Source: Candidatus Latescibacterota bacterium (lineage in GTDB: Bacteria; Latescibacterota; UBA2968). Taken from it: a stretch of 64,000 nt of DNA. Within the stretch, counting starts at the first letter, position 1. Each line of letters opens with the position of its first letter. The stretch covers positions 186,001 through 250,000 of the forward strand of contig JAJDYX010000015.1 in assembly GCA_022824945.1 (NCBI GenBank). Direction: 5' to 3'. Under the pieces are notes generated by a model, which had not been told where the DNA came from, searched no databases, and saw only the letters and a program-made list of their open reading frames with translations. Shown here in pieces: positions 8,543-16,802 of the stretch. Position numbers and translations under genes: made by a program.

Positions 8543-8809
8543 TTAAATCATCGAGCTAGCCGAAGCCTGAATGCGTTCAACAACCCATTCTTGAATCAGA
8601 TTCGCTTGAGAAACGCCCCGGGACTTAGCCAGTTCTGTAACAGCGGAAGCATCTTGAGGCTCTAACCGAATAGTGACTTCGGTTTGAGGCTCAAAAACAG
8701 ATTCATTCACTTCTTCAAGTTCGTCAGCTAAATCTGTTAAATCATGAGTATCCCAGAACCGAGCGAGTTCTTCTATTGAATCGGTTTGTGGAATTTTTGT
8801 ACGATTCAT
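8543..8809 (-). CDS. brnA: BrnA-type antitoxin (CopG/ribbon-helix-helix-like)
   Basis: An 88-residue protein placed directly after the BrnT-like toxin with the 4-bp ATGA overlap typical of TA pairs. The C-terminal half, TEVTIRLEPQDASAVTELAKSRGVSQANLIQEWVVERI, fits a short beta strand plus two helices of a ribbon-helix-helix DNA-binding domain. The N-terminal acidic region (IEELARFWDTHDL) matches the toxin-binding part of CopG/BrnA antitoxins. ATG 8809 has GGAGAG upstream. Family members neutralise BrnT and repress their own operon; the inverted repeat at 9118-9138 is a candidate operator. Confidence 0.75.
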   Translation of the reverse strand: MNRTKIPQTDSIEELARFWDTHDLTDLADELEEVNESVFEPQTEVTIRLEPQDASAVTELAKSRGVSQANLIQEWVVERIQASASSMI

Positions 8810-9090
8810 TTGTCTCTCCATTGTCTATATCGCCGTTTTTCTTTTTCAGTCATTGATCTTGCCGTGACAGGATATCCTCGACCATCGGGGAATTGAATCA
8901 CCACACAGAACAGATAACGTCCCGCGTGTGTTTGTCCCAAAACATAGTACACTGGATTCTCACCCTGAGATCTTGCACGTTGAACAAATGATCGACCAAA
9001 GCAAACTTCTTCGACTTCATCCGGCCTGATACTGTGTTGTGCAATATGATCAATTCTGCTTTGAGGCCAGAGCAACTGATGTATTCTCAT
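8806..9090 (-). CDS. brnT: BrnT-type ribonuclease toxin
   Basis: A 94-residue RelE-fold-like toxin. The line RIDHIAQHSIRPDEVEEVCF matches the N-terminal helix of BrnT, and the end VTARSMTEKEKRRYRQWRDK matches the BrnT/DUF497 C-terminal signature R-x-M-T-x-K-E-(K/R)-R-x-Y. BrnT cleaves RNA and arrests growth when unbound. The toxin gene lies before the antitoxin, as in known brnTA operons. I chose ATG 9090 because the longer ORF would overlap the Rieske gene and because the protein core begins here. The sequence is more divergent in the middle than typical members, so activity is likely but not certain. Confidence 0.72.
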   Translation of the reverse strand: MRIHQLLWPQSRIDHIAQHSIRPDEVEEVCFGRSFVQRARSQGENPVYYVLGQTHAGRYLFCVVIQFPDGRGYPVTARSMTEKEKRRYRQWRDK

Positions 9091-9117
9091 ACCCACCCCA
9101 TCTTTCCCTGGAGACGA

Positions 9118-9138
9118 GAGATAATAGGGCCTTATCTC
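9118..9138. promoter_or_regulatory. Inverted repeat, candidate BrnA operator
   Basis: Perfect 7-bp arms GAGATAA and TTATCTC separated by 7 bases, 28 bp upstream of the brnT start and 15 bp after the Rieske stop. No U-tract follows on the minus strand, so an operator is more likely than a terminator. Confidence 0.5.
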
Positions 9139-9152
9139 GCATCTCCCACTTT

Positions 9153-9527
9153 TCACCTCAAATAAAGCACAACATCATCACCCTCGACCTCCACGCGATA
9201 GGTACGCACGCGCAAATCGTCATCCGTAATGGATTTGCCAGTCTTCAGATCAAATTCCCAGTTGTGCCAGGGGCATTTGATAATTTCGTTTTCGCGTTCA
9301 TGGCCGATATCGGTAAAGCGCTCATCGCACACCTCTTCCCCTTCCCAAACGACAAGTGGACGCACACGGCCCTTGCAGATCGGACCCAAGCGGTGGGGGC
9401 AAATATTGCGCAGGGCATAGAGGTTGCCATCCACATTGAGAACACCAATTTCCCTGTTATTAATCGTCACAATTTTGCGCTCGCCAGGGGGCAAATCCGC
9501 TATTTTCCCTACCCTGTGTTTCGACAT
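9153..9527 (-). CDS. Rieske [2Fe-2S] ferredoxin-like protein
   Basis: A 124-residue soluble Rieske protein. The two cluster-binding loops are C43-P-H45 and C85-P-W-H88. The spacing between them is about 40 residues, longer than in classical Rieske ferredoxins, and includes GRVRPLVVWEGEEVCDERFTDIG. The start overlaps the stop of the amidohydrolase by one base (TGATG), so the two genes are translationally coupled. Stand-alone Rieske proteins usually pass electrons to an oxygenase. Here the partner could be the downstream PhyH-type enzyme or an oxygenase elsewhere; PhyH enzymes use 2-oxoglutarate and would not normally need it. Confidence 0.88.
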   Translation of the reverse strand: MSKHRVGKIADLPPGERKIVTINNREIGVLNVDGNLYALRNICPHRLGPICKGRVRPLVVWEGEEVCDERFTDIGHERENEIIKCPWHNWEFDLKTGKSITDDDLRVRTYRVEVEGDDVVLYLR

Positions 9528-10639
9528 CAGAAAAGCCCAAATATCTCGCCAGCATTCTCGCCCATAATTCGCTTCTTCAGATCGGGATCGATATTGCGAA
9601 GGACATGGCCTGGCTCATCCCAATCCCAATGTGGATAGTCACTGGCGAAAATGAGGGTATCTTCGGCGTGCATCCAGCGCAAATACGTCTCCAGATCTTC
9701 TTTCCCCCCGGGTATATCGGGCATGGGTTGCGTACCCAGACGGATATGCTCGCGGATATACTCGCTGGGCAGGCGTTTAACCCACGGCGTATAATCGCGC
9801 AGCGCGCGCCAATCGAGATCGAGGTGCCACATAAGACCCGGCAGCCAGAAAGTATCCATCTCGACAAAAATAAAGTGCAAATTCTGGAATTTCTCAAACA
9901 CGCCCTCCACAACCAGACTGGTGACATGAGCCTGTGCAATTTGGGGCCGTGCCATACGCATCTCGAGATAATAGGTGGGATATCCCGCAGCAGTGGGTGG
10001 TGCTGCAAGGCCAGCGCCTTCAGCCCCAAAATGAACCGAAACGGGCAACCCGTGTCTCTCACAGGCCTCGTAAATGGGATGGTAATGGCGGTTGCCAAAA
10101 GGCATGCGAGCACCAGCGGGCATCATCACCTGCACAAAATCCGGATCGGGACCCAGACGATCAATTTCCTCTACCGCGAGTTGCGGATCTACAGGACAGA
10201 TATGGATCGAAGCCCGAAACCGCGGATCAGCGCTGATCCAGTGGTCTTTTGTCCAATCGTTAAACGCACTGCAATAAGCCGAAGCATAGTCCGGGTTGTT
10301 GTGAACAGCTGCCGCATAAGGCCCACCTGTAAGAACCGCGTAATCTATATCATACACATCGAGGTGCTTCTCAATACAAACCTGTGGCTGATGGGAGGGA
10401 TTTTGCTTTGGATCCTCCCACAGATCTTTTCGCGCACCGCCGCCCGGCATATTTGTATATCCGAGTCTCGGCATCATCGTGCCAAAATCTTTGATATACT
10501 CGACAAAGTGACGCGGCATATACGAATAAAGCGCATCGCCTTTGCCCGGCGAATGGTGTACATCGCAATCTACAATTTTGAATTTTGTAAGAGCATTAGC
10601 TCTGCCATTTGTGCGCAGGGCAGTTTCTGTAGCAGACAT
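9527..10639 (-). CDS. Amidohydrolase 2 family metal-dependent hydrolase/decarboxylase
   Basis: A 370-residue TIM-barrel protein of the amidohydrolase-2 group, which includes aminocarboxymuconate-semialdehyde decarboxylase and related non-oxidative decarboxylases. The N-terminal metal motif is VDCDVHHSP (D-x-H at about residue 26). Further barrel elements are YAVLTGG, CPVDPQLAVEEI, PVSVHFGAEG with the metal His, and FASDYPHWDWDEPG near the C-terminus with the final Asp. ATG 10639 has AGGAGG upstream. It is coupled to the Rieske gene downstream. Substrate is probably an aromatic or ring-cleavage acid, inferred only from the family. Confidence 0.87.
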   Translation of the reverse strand: MSATETALRTNGRANALTKFKIVDCDVHHSPGKGDALYSYMPRHFVEYIKDFGTMMPRLGYTNMPGGGARKDLWEDPKQNPSHQPQVCIEKHLDVYDIDYAVLTGGPYAAAVHNNPDYASAYCSAFNDWTKDHWISADPRFRASIHICPVDPQLAVEEIDRLGPDPDFVQVMMPAGARMPFGNRHYHPIYEACERHGLPVSVHFGAEGAGLAAPPTAAGYPTYYLEMRMARPQIAQAHVTSLVVEGVFEKFQNLHFIFVEMDTFWLPGLMWHLDLDWRALRDYTPWVKRLPSEYIREHIRLGTQPMPDIPGGKEDLETYLRWMHAEDTLIFASDYPHWDWDEPGHVLRNIDPDLKKRIMGENAGEIFGLF

Positions 10640-10694
10640 CGCAACCTCCTATGTGATGGTCAGGAGAATAGATTACTTCCTTTTCAATGTCAAG

Positions 10695-11441
10695 TCAAAC
10701 AATATCAAACGCACGAGCCACCACCCAATCGGGTCGGGGATTATCCACCGCACGGGGCTTATTGGATATGGCATTGTACGCAATGATAAATGTCTTGCGA
10801 GGTAATGGCGACATATTGTGACCAGAGCCATGTACAATATTGCAATCAAAAAACAGCACATCGCCCGGCTTTCCCGTAATATGCTCAATATCTTCCTCAC
10901 AGATTTTTTCTTTCAGAGTATCTGTATCAATACACCACTGCTTATAGCTCGTCGTAACCGTATCCGCATAGTGCTCCTGCCGCCCCCATTTATGAGATCC
11001 CGACACCACCATCAAACAGCCATTATTGAGCGTGGCCTGATCGAGGAAAACCATAGCGGAAACGAGACGCGGATCAACCCCATCCCACATCCAATACCCA
11101 TAGTCCTGATGCCACAGCCAGACCGTGCCCTCAAACGCATCCTTGACATTGAGTTTCGAGTGCCAGATATACACATCGTCTTTGAGAACCTGCCGAACGG
11201 GATGCAGGATTTTGGGATGACTGATAAGCTTCTGAAAAGCGTCAACACTCCGATGGGCGAGATAAACCTGACGCACAGCACCGCCGCGTTCGCGTTCTCG
11301 ATGCAACCCGTCGCTCTCCCCATTGAGCAAAAGCGGAACATCGCTATTGAGTGCATCAACCTCATCGGCTGAAAGCAAACCGGGCATAAAGAGATAGCCC
11401 TGTTCATTGTATTGTGCGAGTTGTTCCTCTGTCCATTTCAT
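10695..11441 (-). CDS. Phytanoyl-CoA dioxygenase (PhyH) family protein
   Basis: A 248-residue Fe(II)/2-oxoglutarate-dependent oxygenase. The iron triad is visible as His111-x-Asp113 in WHQDYGYW and His204 in NIVHGSGHN, and Arg215 (SPLPRKTFI) is placed to bind 2-oxoglutarate. Upstream, residues 1-25 (EEQLAQYNEQGYLFMPGLLS) are the usual PhyH N-terminal strand and helix. ATG 11441 is selected because AGGAG lies 6 nt upstream; the longer ORF has no such site. The family hydroxylates very diverse small molecules, and lineages rich in these genes are often host-associated or marine. It lies 55 bp upstream of the amidohydrolase gene. Confidence 0.9.
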   Translation of the reverse strand: MKWTEEQLAQYNEQGYLFMPGLLSADEVDALNSDVPLLLNGESDGLHRERERGGAVRQVYLAHRSVDAFQKLISHPKILHPVRQVLKDDVYIWHSKLNVKDAFEGTVWLWHQDYGYWMWDGVDPRLVSAMVFLDQATLNNGCLMVVSGSHKWGRQEHYADTVTTSYKQWCIDTDTLKEKICEEDIEHITGKPGDVLFFDCNIVHGSGHNMSPLPRKTFIIAYNAISNKPRAVDNPRPDWVVARAFDIV

Positions 11442-11460
11442 GGGTAACTCCTGGGTATTG

Positions 11461-13401
11461 TTAATTCCCGACCACGTATATCCGAAGCATTTGAGAACCT
11501 TCCAAAAATAAATCGACATCTTTCTCCATAGAAACAATTGTATCAGTGTTCTGATCACCAAAAAATGAGTCTTCACCAGATAGTGTCAAACGCGCTTTTA
11601 AGATGACATTTTCATCAATTCTATTCACGCGGACAAAAAAATCTTCGAGTGTTTCATCACGCCCAAAAGGATCAAAAAATCCAAAAGGATCGCCTCCTCC
11701 TCCAGCGGAATCTGACCCTAATGTTGCTACAGAACCCACTTCGAGTTGATAAACACCTGCGGGAAGCGTATCGGGTATGCTAAATGCCATCTCGATTTCC
11801 CGGTCCTCACGCCGCCCCACGCGCAGCGAAGTCGCAACAGACAGCGTACTCCCGGCACTGATAATCGTATCCGCAGCAACGCCTACTATCTTTCCAAAAC
11901 GGGATTCGGGCAACATGTCAATATGAATCTCGGCCTCGCGCATCTGCACGGCGTAATCATCCCTTGTCATGAGTTGCGAGAGTATCCCTCCCAGATCGGC
12001 AGAGGCATTAAAAATTAAAGACAAAAGCTGCCCTTCTGGCTCTGCATAGAGCCGAGAGCGAGCCAGTATTGAATCTGTTTCCACAAAAGAAATATTCGTC
12101 CTTACGCGCACACTGTGATTCGGCTCGTCTTCAACCCGGTTAACCAGAGGCGAGAACAAAGCCTCCGCAACGAGATCGGCTGTCGTATATGGATCAAGAG
12201 TTGCCAATCTGTGCGTAAGTTCAAGCACATACCCCGAAGAAAACGTATATGTGCTCTTGACAGGTATCAATTCTGGCCCCTCGCCAAGCACACCACGAAC
12301 TGCGGGCAAACGGTCCTCGGTCAATGTCCCCCGCACAGTTTGATTCAGCGTTGCAAACTTAAACGGCGCACTTAGATTGGATATTGGACCGAGCACCACT
12401 GCTTCTATGATAGGCAGTTCGACCATCCCCAAACCATCCATCGGATGTCCAAAACCATATATCCGATTGCCATTGAGGTATGATACAGTGCCCAACGCAG
12501 CGATAGTAACCTCACCCAGCATCAAAGCAACCGTCAGTGGCCTACCCGCCTCAAAACTGCTCTGATGTTGCTGTGTTTTCCCGGCTGACATCACCTCACT
12601 CAGGAGGGACGGATCATTTGACTGGGATATGCGATTGAATCCCGTGCCCAGCAAGGGGATAACCAGGGGAGAGATACCACTACCTCGCCAGGTAGCTGTG
12701 CGCTTAGTCAATGGAATCACGCCCTTATCGCCAATCACCCATTCTATAGGTGTCGCAAAAAAATAGTACGGCGGGCTATCTTGGCTAGAAAAACCATAAG
12801 CAATAGCACCCCATGTACCTTGCTCAGTAAAAATGGGAGAACCACTCATACCCTGGGCAATCCCTCCGAGTTGTATCAAAACGGGATCGGAAGCTTCAAC
12901 CATATAAACAGGCATTGGCGGCAAAAAATCGTCAACCACCTGAATGAACGTCATTTCGAGATCTGCAAGCTGTCCATTGGCAAATTCGGTCCGCAGGAAT
13001 ACAGGCGTACCGGTGGGCATAGAACGAACCGATTCAACCGAAACAATGGGTGAAAGATCCCAGGGCTTTAATTCCCCTGTAGGACGCACAATATCTTCTG
13101 TGTCTCTATCCACAAACACTGATTTGCCAAAGTGCTCAACAAATAACAGAAAATCGTTAAAAGCAATCTCGCCATCGCCATTCAGATCGTATCTAACTTC
13201 GTACGCCGCATCGCCACGACTGAACCCGAACTTGTCTGCAAATTGCAAAAAGTCGGGAAAATCGACAACACCGCTGCCATCAAAATCCGGATTGAAGCCT
13301 GATTGTAACGCACTCTGAAGGGGTTGAATTAGAAAAAAAATGGATAGACATACAAAGATCAAAGCCTGTGCTACACAGGTGTAGAATCGCCGTTTCCGCA
13401 T
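11461..13401 (-). CDS. Secreted SpoIVB-type (S55) serine peptidase with dockerin-like EF-hand repeats
   Basis: A 646-residue exported protein. Residues 1-31 form a signal peptide with basic start RKRR and a hydrophobic core. Two dockerin/EF-hand-like calcium loops follow: DFDGSGVVDFPDFLQFADKFG (about 39-59) and DLNGDGEIAFNDFLLFVEHFG (about 72-92). Residues 115-260 resemble the SpoIVB S55 peptidase domain, with the serine motif GMSGSP at 184-189 followed by GAIAYGF. The remaining 380 residues are beta-rich and include a GYGHPMDGLG-like segment IYGFGHPMDGLG. SpoIVB normally signals in sporulation, yet nothing here suggests sporulation. ATG 13401 has GAGG upstream. An extracytoplasmic signalling protease or adhesion-linked protease is plausible. 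Confidence 0.72.
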   Translation of the reverse strand: MRKRRFYTCVAQALIFVCLSIFFLIQPLQSALQSGFNPDFDGSGVVDFPDFLQFADKFGFSRGDAAYEVRYDLNGDGEIAFNDFLLFVEHFGKSVFVDRDTEDIVRPTGELKPWDLSPIVSVESVRSMPTGTPVFLRTEFANGQLADLEMTFIQVVDDFLPPMPVYMVEASDPVLIQLGGIAQGMSGSPIFTEQGTWGAIAYGFSSQDSPPYYFFATPIEWVIGDKGVIPLTKRTATWRGSGISPLVIPLLGTGFNRISQSNDPSLLSEVMSAGKTQQHQSSFEAGRPLTVALMLGEVTIAALGTVSYLNGNRIYGFGHPMDGLGMVELPIIEAVVLGPISNLSAPFKFATLNQTVRGTLTEDRLPAVRGVLGEGPELIPVKSTYTFSSGYVLELTHRLATLDPYTTADLVAEALFSPLVNRVEDEPNHSVRVRTNISFVETDSILARSRLYAEPEGQLLSLIFNASADLGGILSQLMTRDDYAVQMREAEIHIDMLPESRFGKIVGVAADTIISAGSTLSVATSLRVGRREDREIEMAFSIPDTLPAGVYQLEVGSVATLGSDSAGGGGDPFGFFDPFGRDETLEDFFVRVNRIDENVILKARLTLSGEDSFFGDQNTDTIVSMEKDVDLFLEGSQMLRIYVVGN

Positions 13402-13511
13402 TAGTTTTTTCCTCTCATTGGATCTTAAAAGCTATTTTGAACTATATCCCAATCACACACTTCAAACAGATTACATCATACCATCCTCCTCTATCCCTCA
13501 CCTTTTGCCTT

Positions 13512-14333
13512 TCACTGAACGAGTTTGATTTCAAATAATTTAGGCCACCACTTGCCCGTAACAAAAATGCGGTCAGTCGCGGCATCGTAGGCAATGCCAT
13601 TTAGCACGCCAACGCGGTGGTGCAAGCGATCAGTTTGAGGGAGAATACCCGCGAGATTGATCCATCCTGTAATCCTACCACTTTTGGGATCAATGCAGGC
13701 AATGCGGTCGGTTTGCCATACATTGGCAAAAATTTGTCCCTTGATATATTCAAGCTCGTTGAGATAATGAACGGGACCCGTACTATCGGTCACTTCGATA
13801 CGCCCAATTTCTCTAAATGTATTGGGATCCCGAAAATAAATAATATTCGTACCATCGCTCATAATCAACTTTTCGCCGTCGTGTGTAAGTCCCCAACCCT
13901 CCGTGGAATATGTAAACTGGACTTGCAACTCAAACGTGTTTTTATCGTACACAAAGCATATACCCGATTTCCACGTAAGTTGATACAGACGATCACCAAA
14001 AATCGCGATACCCTCGCCAAAAAAATTGGGCGCAATGCTTTCCTGCGTCAAAACTTCGCCTGTGGCAGGCATAACCTTGCGAATCGTTGAAGCACCGTAT
14101 TGTCCGGTACCTTCATAAAAAAAACCATCTTCAAAAACCAACCCCTGCGTAAACGCATTGGGATCGTGTAAATAGGTATTGATAACAGTATAGGTATAGA
14201 TGGACGGAAGCGCGGATTCAGAAGTAGAGGAATCTGAACCCGGAAGAGGCGGCGTCTGGTTGCACGTCGCAAAAAAGAAAATACACAAAAAAATCGAAAA
14301 AACGCGCACACATCTTTTGGCATTGGCAATCAA
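13512..14333 (-). CDS. Glutaminyl-peptide cyclotransferase (glutamine cyclotransferase) lipoprotein
   Basis: A 273-residue predicted lipoprotein with lipobox FATC (Cys24) followed by a Ser/Pro linker and a beta-propeller domain. Family signatures run in order: FTQGLVFEDGFFYEGTGQYG, GEGIAIFGDRLYQLTWKSG, TEGWGLTHDGEKLIMSDGT, LNELEYIKGQIFANVWQTD and VLNGIAYDAATDRIFVTGK. The enzyme converts N-terminal Gln to pyroglutamate, protecting exported proteins from aminopeptidases. The catalytic Glu in NELEY is retained. The annotated start is a TTG without a clear ribosome-binding site, so the true start may differ by a few codons. It is divergent from the metallohydrolase at 14455. Confidence 0.88.
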   Translation of the reverse strand: MIANAKRCVRVFSIFLCIFFFATCNQTPPLPGSDSSTSESALPSIYTYTVINTYLHDPNAFTQGLVFEDGFFYEGTGQYGASTIRKVMPATGEVLTQESIAPNFFGEGIAIFGDRLYQLTWKSGICFVYDKNTFELQVQFTYSTEGWGLTHDGEKLIMSDGTNIIYFRDPNTFREIGRIEVTDSTGPVHYLNELEYIKGQIFANVWQTDRIACIDPKSGRITGWINLAGILPQTDRLHHRVGVLNGIAYDAATDRIFVTGKWWPKLFEIKLVQ

Positions 14334-14381
14334 TGATTTAATCTCAAAATTTTTTATATGTTTGGGCAGTTGGTGTGACTC

Positions 14382-14410
14382 TTGTTAAATATACGATTAT
14401 GGCGCATAAT
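14382..14410 (+). promoter_or_regulatory. Putative promoter of the metallohydrolase gene
   Basis: TTGTTA (14382-14387) and CATAAT (14405-14410) are spaced by 17 bases, 45 bp upstream of the start codon at 14455. Confidence 0.5.
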
Positions 14411-14454
14411 ACTCAAGTAGATGAATATCCAAAAAACGCGAATGGAGGTTGGTT

Positions 14455-15705
14455 ATGGCCGAAGGTAAATTCGACCTGCTGTTGAAAGGCGGGCGGGTAA
14501 TTGATCCCGCCAATAAGATAAATGGATTATGCGATGTGGGAATTGCAAATGGGAAAATTGCAAAGGTAGAAGCGGATATCGCCGCAGAAGAAGCGGACCA
14601 TGTGGTAGATGTGTCAAATCTGATAGTAACGCCCGGGTTAATCGACATTCACATCCACGCCTACTTCACCCGAGCACCGGGAGAGGGCCTCTTCAGTGCA
14701 AGCCTGAATCCAGATGCCCATTTTCCACATTCTGGCGTAACAACATGCGTAGATACGGGAACCGCGGGATGCGAAGAAATAGCGCATTTTCGCCAAACCG
14801 TCATGGAACATGCAAAAACGCGGGTGCTGGCTTATGTAAATATTTCTGCACCCGGTATGGGCGCGCCCGAGCAGGATATCCGAACCTTTGACGTCGATGG
14901 CGCGGCAAAAGCCGCCCGCGAACACAGCGAAGTAGTCGTCGGCATCAAAACAGCACATTATTGGACAAGCGCGCCATTTGACGACATGCATCCACCCTGG
15001 GAATCGGTGGAAAAAGCAGTAGAAGCGGGCGATGGATGCGGCATGCCCGTCATGGTCGATTTTTGGCCGCGTCCCGAACGGCCTTACCCCGAGTTAATTC
15101 TCGAAAAACTCCGCCCAGGCGATATTCACACCCATGTCTATGCGCGGCAATTCCCCGTAGTAGATGACAACGGAAACGTCGAACCGTATATGTTTGAAGC
15201 CAGACAACGCGGAATCTGGTTTGACCTGGGACACGGCGCTGCGAGCTTCTGGTATCGAAACGGCGCGCGAGCCATTGCCAATGGATTTGCTCCTGACTCC
15301 ATCAGCACAGACCTGCACATGGGCAATATTGCTGGTACCGTATTCAGCATGCAAGACACCATGTCAAAATGCCTGGCAATGGGCATGACGCTCGAAGATG
15401 TAATTTACAGATCAACCGCGACGCCAGCGCGTGCAATCGGACGGCCAGAATTGGGCACCCTATCGGTAGATGCAGAGGCAGACATTGCAGTCCTCGCCCT
15501 CGAAACCGGAAACTTCTCATTTCAGGACTGCGGCTATACGCGAATAGATACCGACCAACGCCTGATCTGTCGGCTTACCATTCGCAATGGACAGATCATT
15601 TTTGATCGAGACGCACGCACCGTCCCCCATTGGGAAGACGCGCCCCCCGAATACTGGCCGGTAACGGAAACACCCGTCAGAGTACCCAGGTTGTGGCGGG
15701 CATAA
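14455..15705 (+). CDS. Dihydroorotase-like amidohydrolase/deacetylase family metallohydrolase
   Basis: A 416-residue amidohydrolase-superfamily enzyme. The N-terminal beta sandwich (FDLLLKGGRVIDPANK, VVDVSNLIVTPGLIDIHIH) contains the HxH metal ligands near residue 64-66. Later landmarks are VVGIKTAHYW with the lysine that may be carboxylated, DIHTHVY, FDLGHGAASF, SISTDLHMGN with the catalytic Asp, and the C-terminal sandwich SVDAEADIAVLALE. It matches the group of EF0837-like amidohydrolase/deacetylases that act on N-acyl or cyclic amide substrates. ATG 14455 follows GGAGG by 6 nt. The gene is convergent with the Gfo/Idh/MocA gene, ending 13 bp before that gene's stop. Confidence 0.87.
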   Translation: MAEGKFDLLLKGGRVIDPANKINGLCDVGIANGKIAKVEADIAAEEADHVVDVSNLIVTPGLIDIHIHAYFTRAPGEGLFSASLNPDAHFPHSGVTTCVDTGTAGCEEIAHFRQTVMEHAKTRVLAYVNISAPGMGAPEQDIRTFDVDGAAKAAREHSEVVVGIKTAHYWTSAPFDDMHPPWESVEKAVEAGDGCGMPVMVDFWPRPERPYPELILEKLRPGDIHTHVYARQFPVVDDNGNVEPYMFEARQRGIWFDLGHGAASFWYRNGARAIANGFAPDSISTDLHMGNIAGTVFSMQDTMSKCLAMGMTLEDVIYRSTATPARAIGRPELGTLSVDAEADIAVLALETGNFSFQDCGYTRIDTDQRLICRLTIRNGQIIFDRDARTVPHWEDAPPEYWPVTETPVRVPRLWRA

Positions 15706-15718
15706 GCGATAGATAACG

Positions 15719-16726
15719 TCAGTCCAGCGTCTCTGGCCGCACCATCTCGCCCCGTTCGGCCGATGTATCGGCAGCGCATGCTGCCGCAAGCGAGTCGAAG
15801 GCATCTTCACCGGTCACTGCGATCGGTGCATCGTTCACGACCGAATCGACAAACGCGTGAACGGCCCCCGCGATCCCCGACGCTGTACTGTTGTCCAAAC
15901 CGCTTAAATCTTCCCAGTCATCTGCCCCTTCGCGATAGACATGCGGTCCCACAATCATGCCTGCAGAAGCAACCACTCGGAACGTATCGTCGAGAGAATT
16001 TGAACGCGGCCATCGCGCCTCATAGGTCACCGTGACCTGACCCACGACACCACCTGCAAACTGGAACAGGGCGGATGTTGTTTTATCTCTTGGGAACGCC
16101 AGATTGCCGAGCCGATTGGCGAAAGCACAGACAGACTCGACGGGTCGCCCTGCGTAATGTCGCGCGAGATCCACCTCGTGAATGCCCGAACCGTTCAAGG
16201 CGCTCCGACCCGCCTCTACCGACGCATACCACGGCGAACGCGCAAATTGCCCACGTTTGTCCTGAATCGCATCGATACGGAGGTGGATCAGATCGCCCAC
16301 TTCGCCGGCATCGAGAATCGCTTTGATTCGCTTGACGCGCGGCCGGAACCTGCGCTCGTGCGCTACCATCACTTTCTTCCCTGCCACCTTCGCCGCGGCC
16401 AAAATTGCCCGCGCATCCTCGAGGTTCGTCGCAAGCGGTTTTGTCTGTAACACATGGGCACCAGCCTCGAAACAAGCCGTTGAATGTGGTCGATGGAGAT
16501 GATCGGGAGTCACGACACACACCGCGTCAGGACGCTCCTTTTCGAGCATAACCTCAATCACCTCATAGACGGCATCCACCTCGTCGTGCTCCCTGTGAAC
16601 CCTTTCGGCTCGATCGGCGTCTGGATCCACCAGAACAAGCCTGCCTACATCCGGATGCCCAACCAGCGCACGAACAAAATGCTGGCCCAATCCAAGCCCC
16701 ACCACTGCTGCTTTTATTGATCCCAT
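15719..16726 (-). CDS. Gfo/Idh/MocA family NAD(P)-dependent oxidoreductase
   Basis: A 335-residue oxidoreductase with an N-terminal Rossmann fold beginning GSIKAAVVGLGLGQHFV (GxGxG-type loop) and acidic residue LVDPDAD that favours NAD. The catalytic region contains the family EKP-like triplet as TKPLAT and AHERRFRPRVKRIK; GSGIHEVDLARHY supplies the D-x-x-x-H pair of the active site. ATG 16726 has AAGGAG 6 nt upstream, ruling out the longer ORF that runs through the terminator. Members oxidise or epimerise sugars and inositols. There is no operon partner on this strand within 13 bp; it stands as a single gene between two terminator/convergent boundaries. Confidence 0.88.
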   Translation of the reverse strand: MGSIKAAVVGLGLGQHFVRALVGHPDVGRLVLVDPDADRAERVHREHDEVDAVYEVIEVMLEKERPDAVCVVTPDHLHRPHSTACFEAGAHVLQTKPLATNLEDARAILAAAKVAGKKVMVAHERRFRPRVKRIKAILDAGEVGDLIHLRIDAIQDKRGQFARSPWYASVEAGRSALNGSGIHEVDLARHYAGRPVESVCAFANRLGNLAFPRDKTTSALFQFAGGVVGQVTVTYEARWPRSNSLDDTFRVVASAGMIVGPHVYREGADDWEDLSGLDNSTASGIAGAVHAFVDSVVNDAPIAVTGEDAFDSLAAACAADTSAERGEMVRPETLD

Positions 16727-16748
16727 AGCGTCTCCTTCTGCTTTAGCA

Positions 16749-16782
16749 AAAAGGCGGTCCATCGCATGATAGACCGCCTTTT
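16749..16782. terminator. Strong terminator behind the ZIP gene
   Basis: Perfect 11-bp arms AAAAGGCGGTC (16749-16759) and GACCGCCTTTT (16772-16782) with a 12-base loop. On the minus strand the hairpin runs into a T tract; the A/T flanks make it symmetrical. It closes the metal-transport block 20 bp after the ZIP stop. Confidence 0.85.
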
Positions 16783-16802
16783 CGATTATCATATTTATTG
16801 CA

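Noticed and set aside
9605-10786. 393-codon plus-strand ORF opposite the amidohydrolase
   Set aside because: Antisense shadow extending into the dioxygenase gene; no family features.
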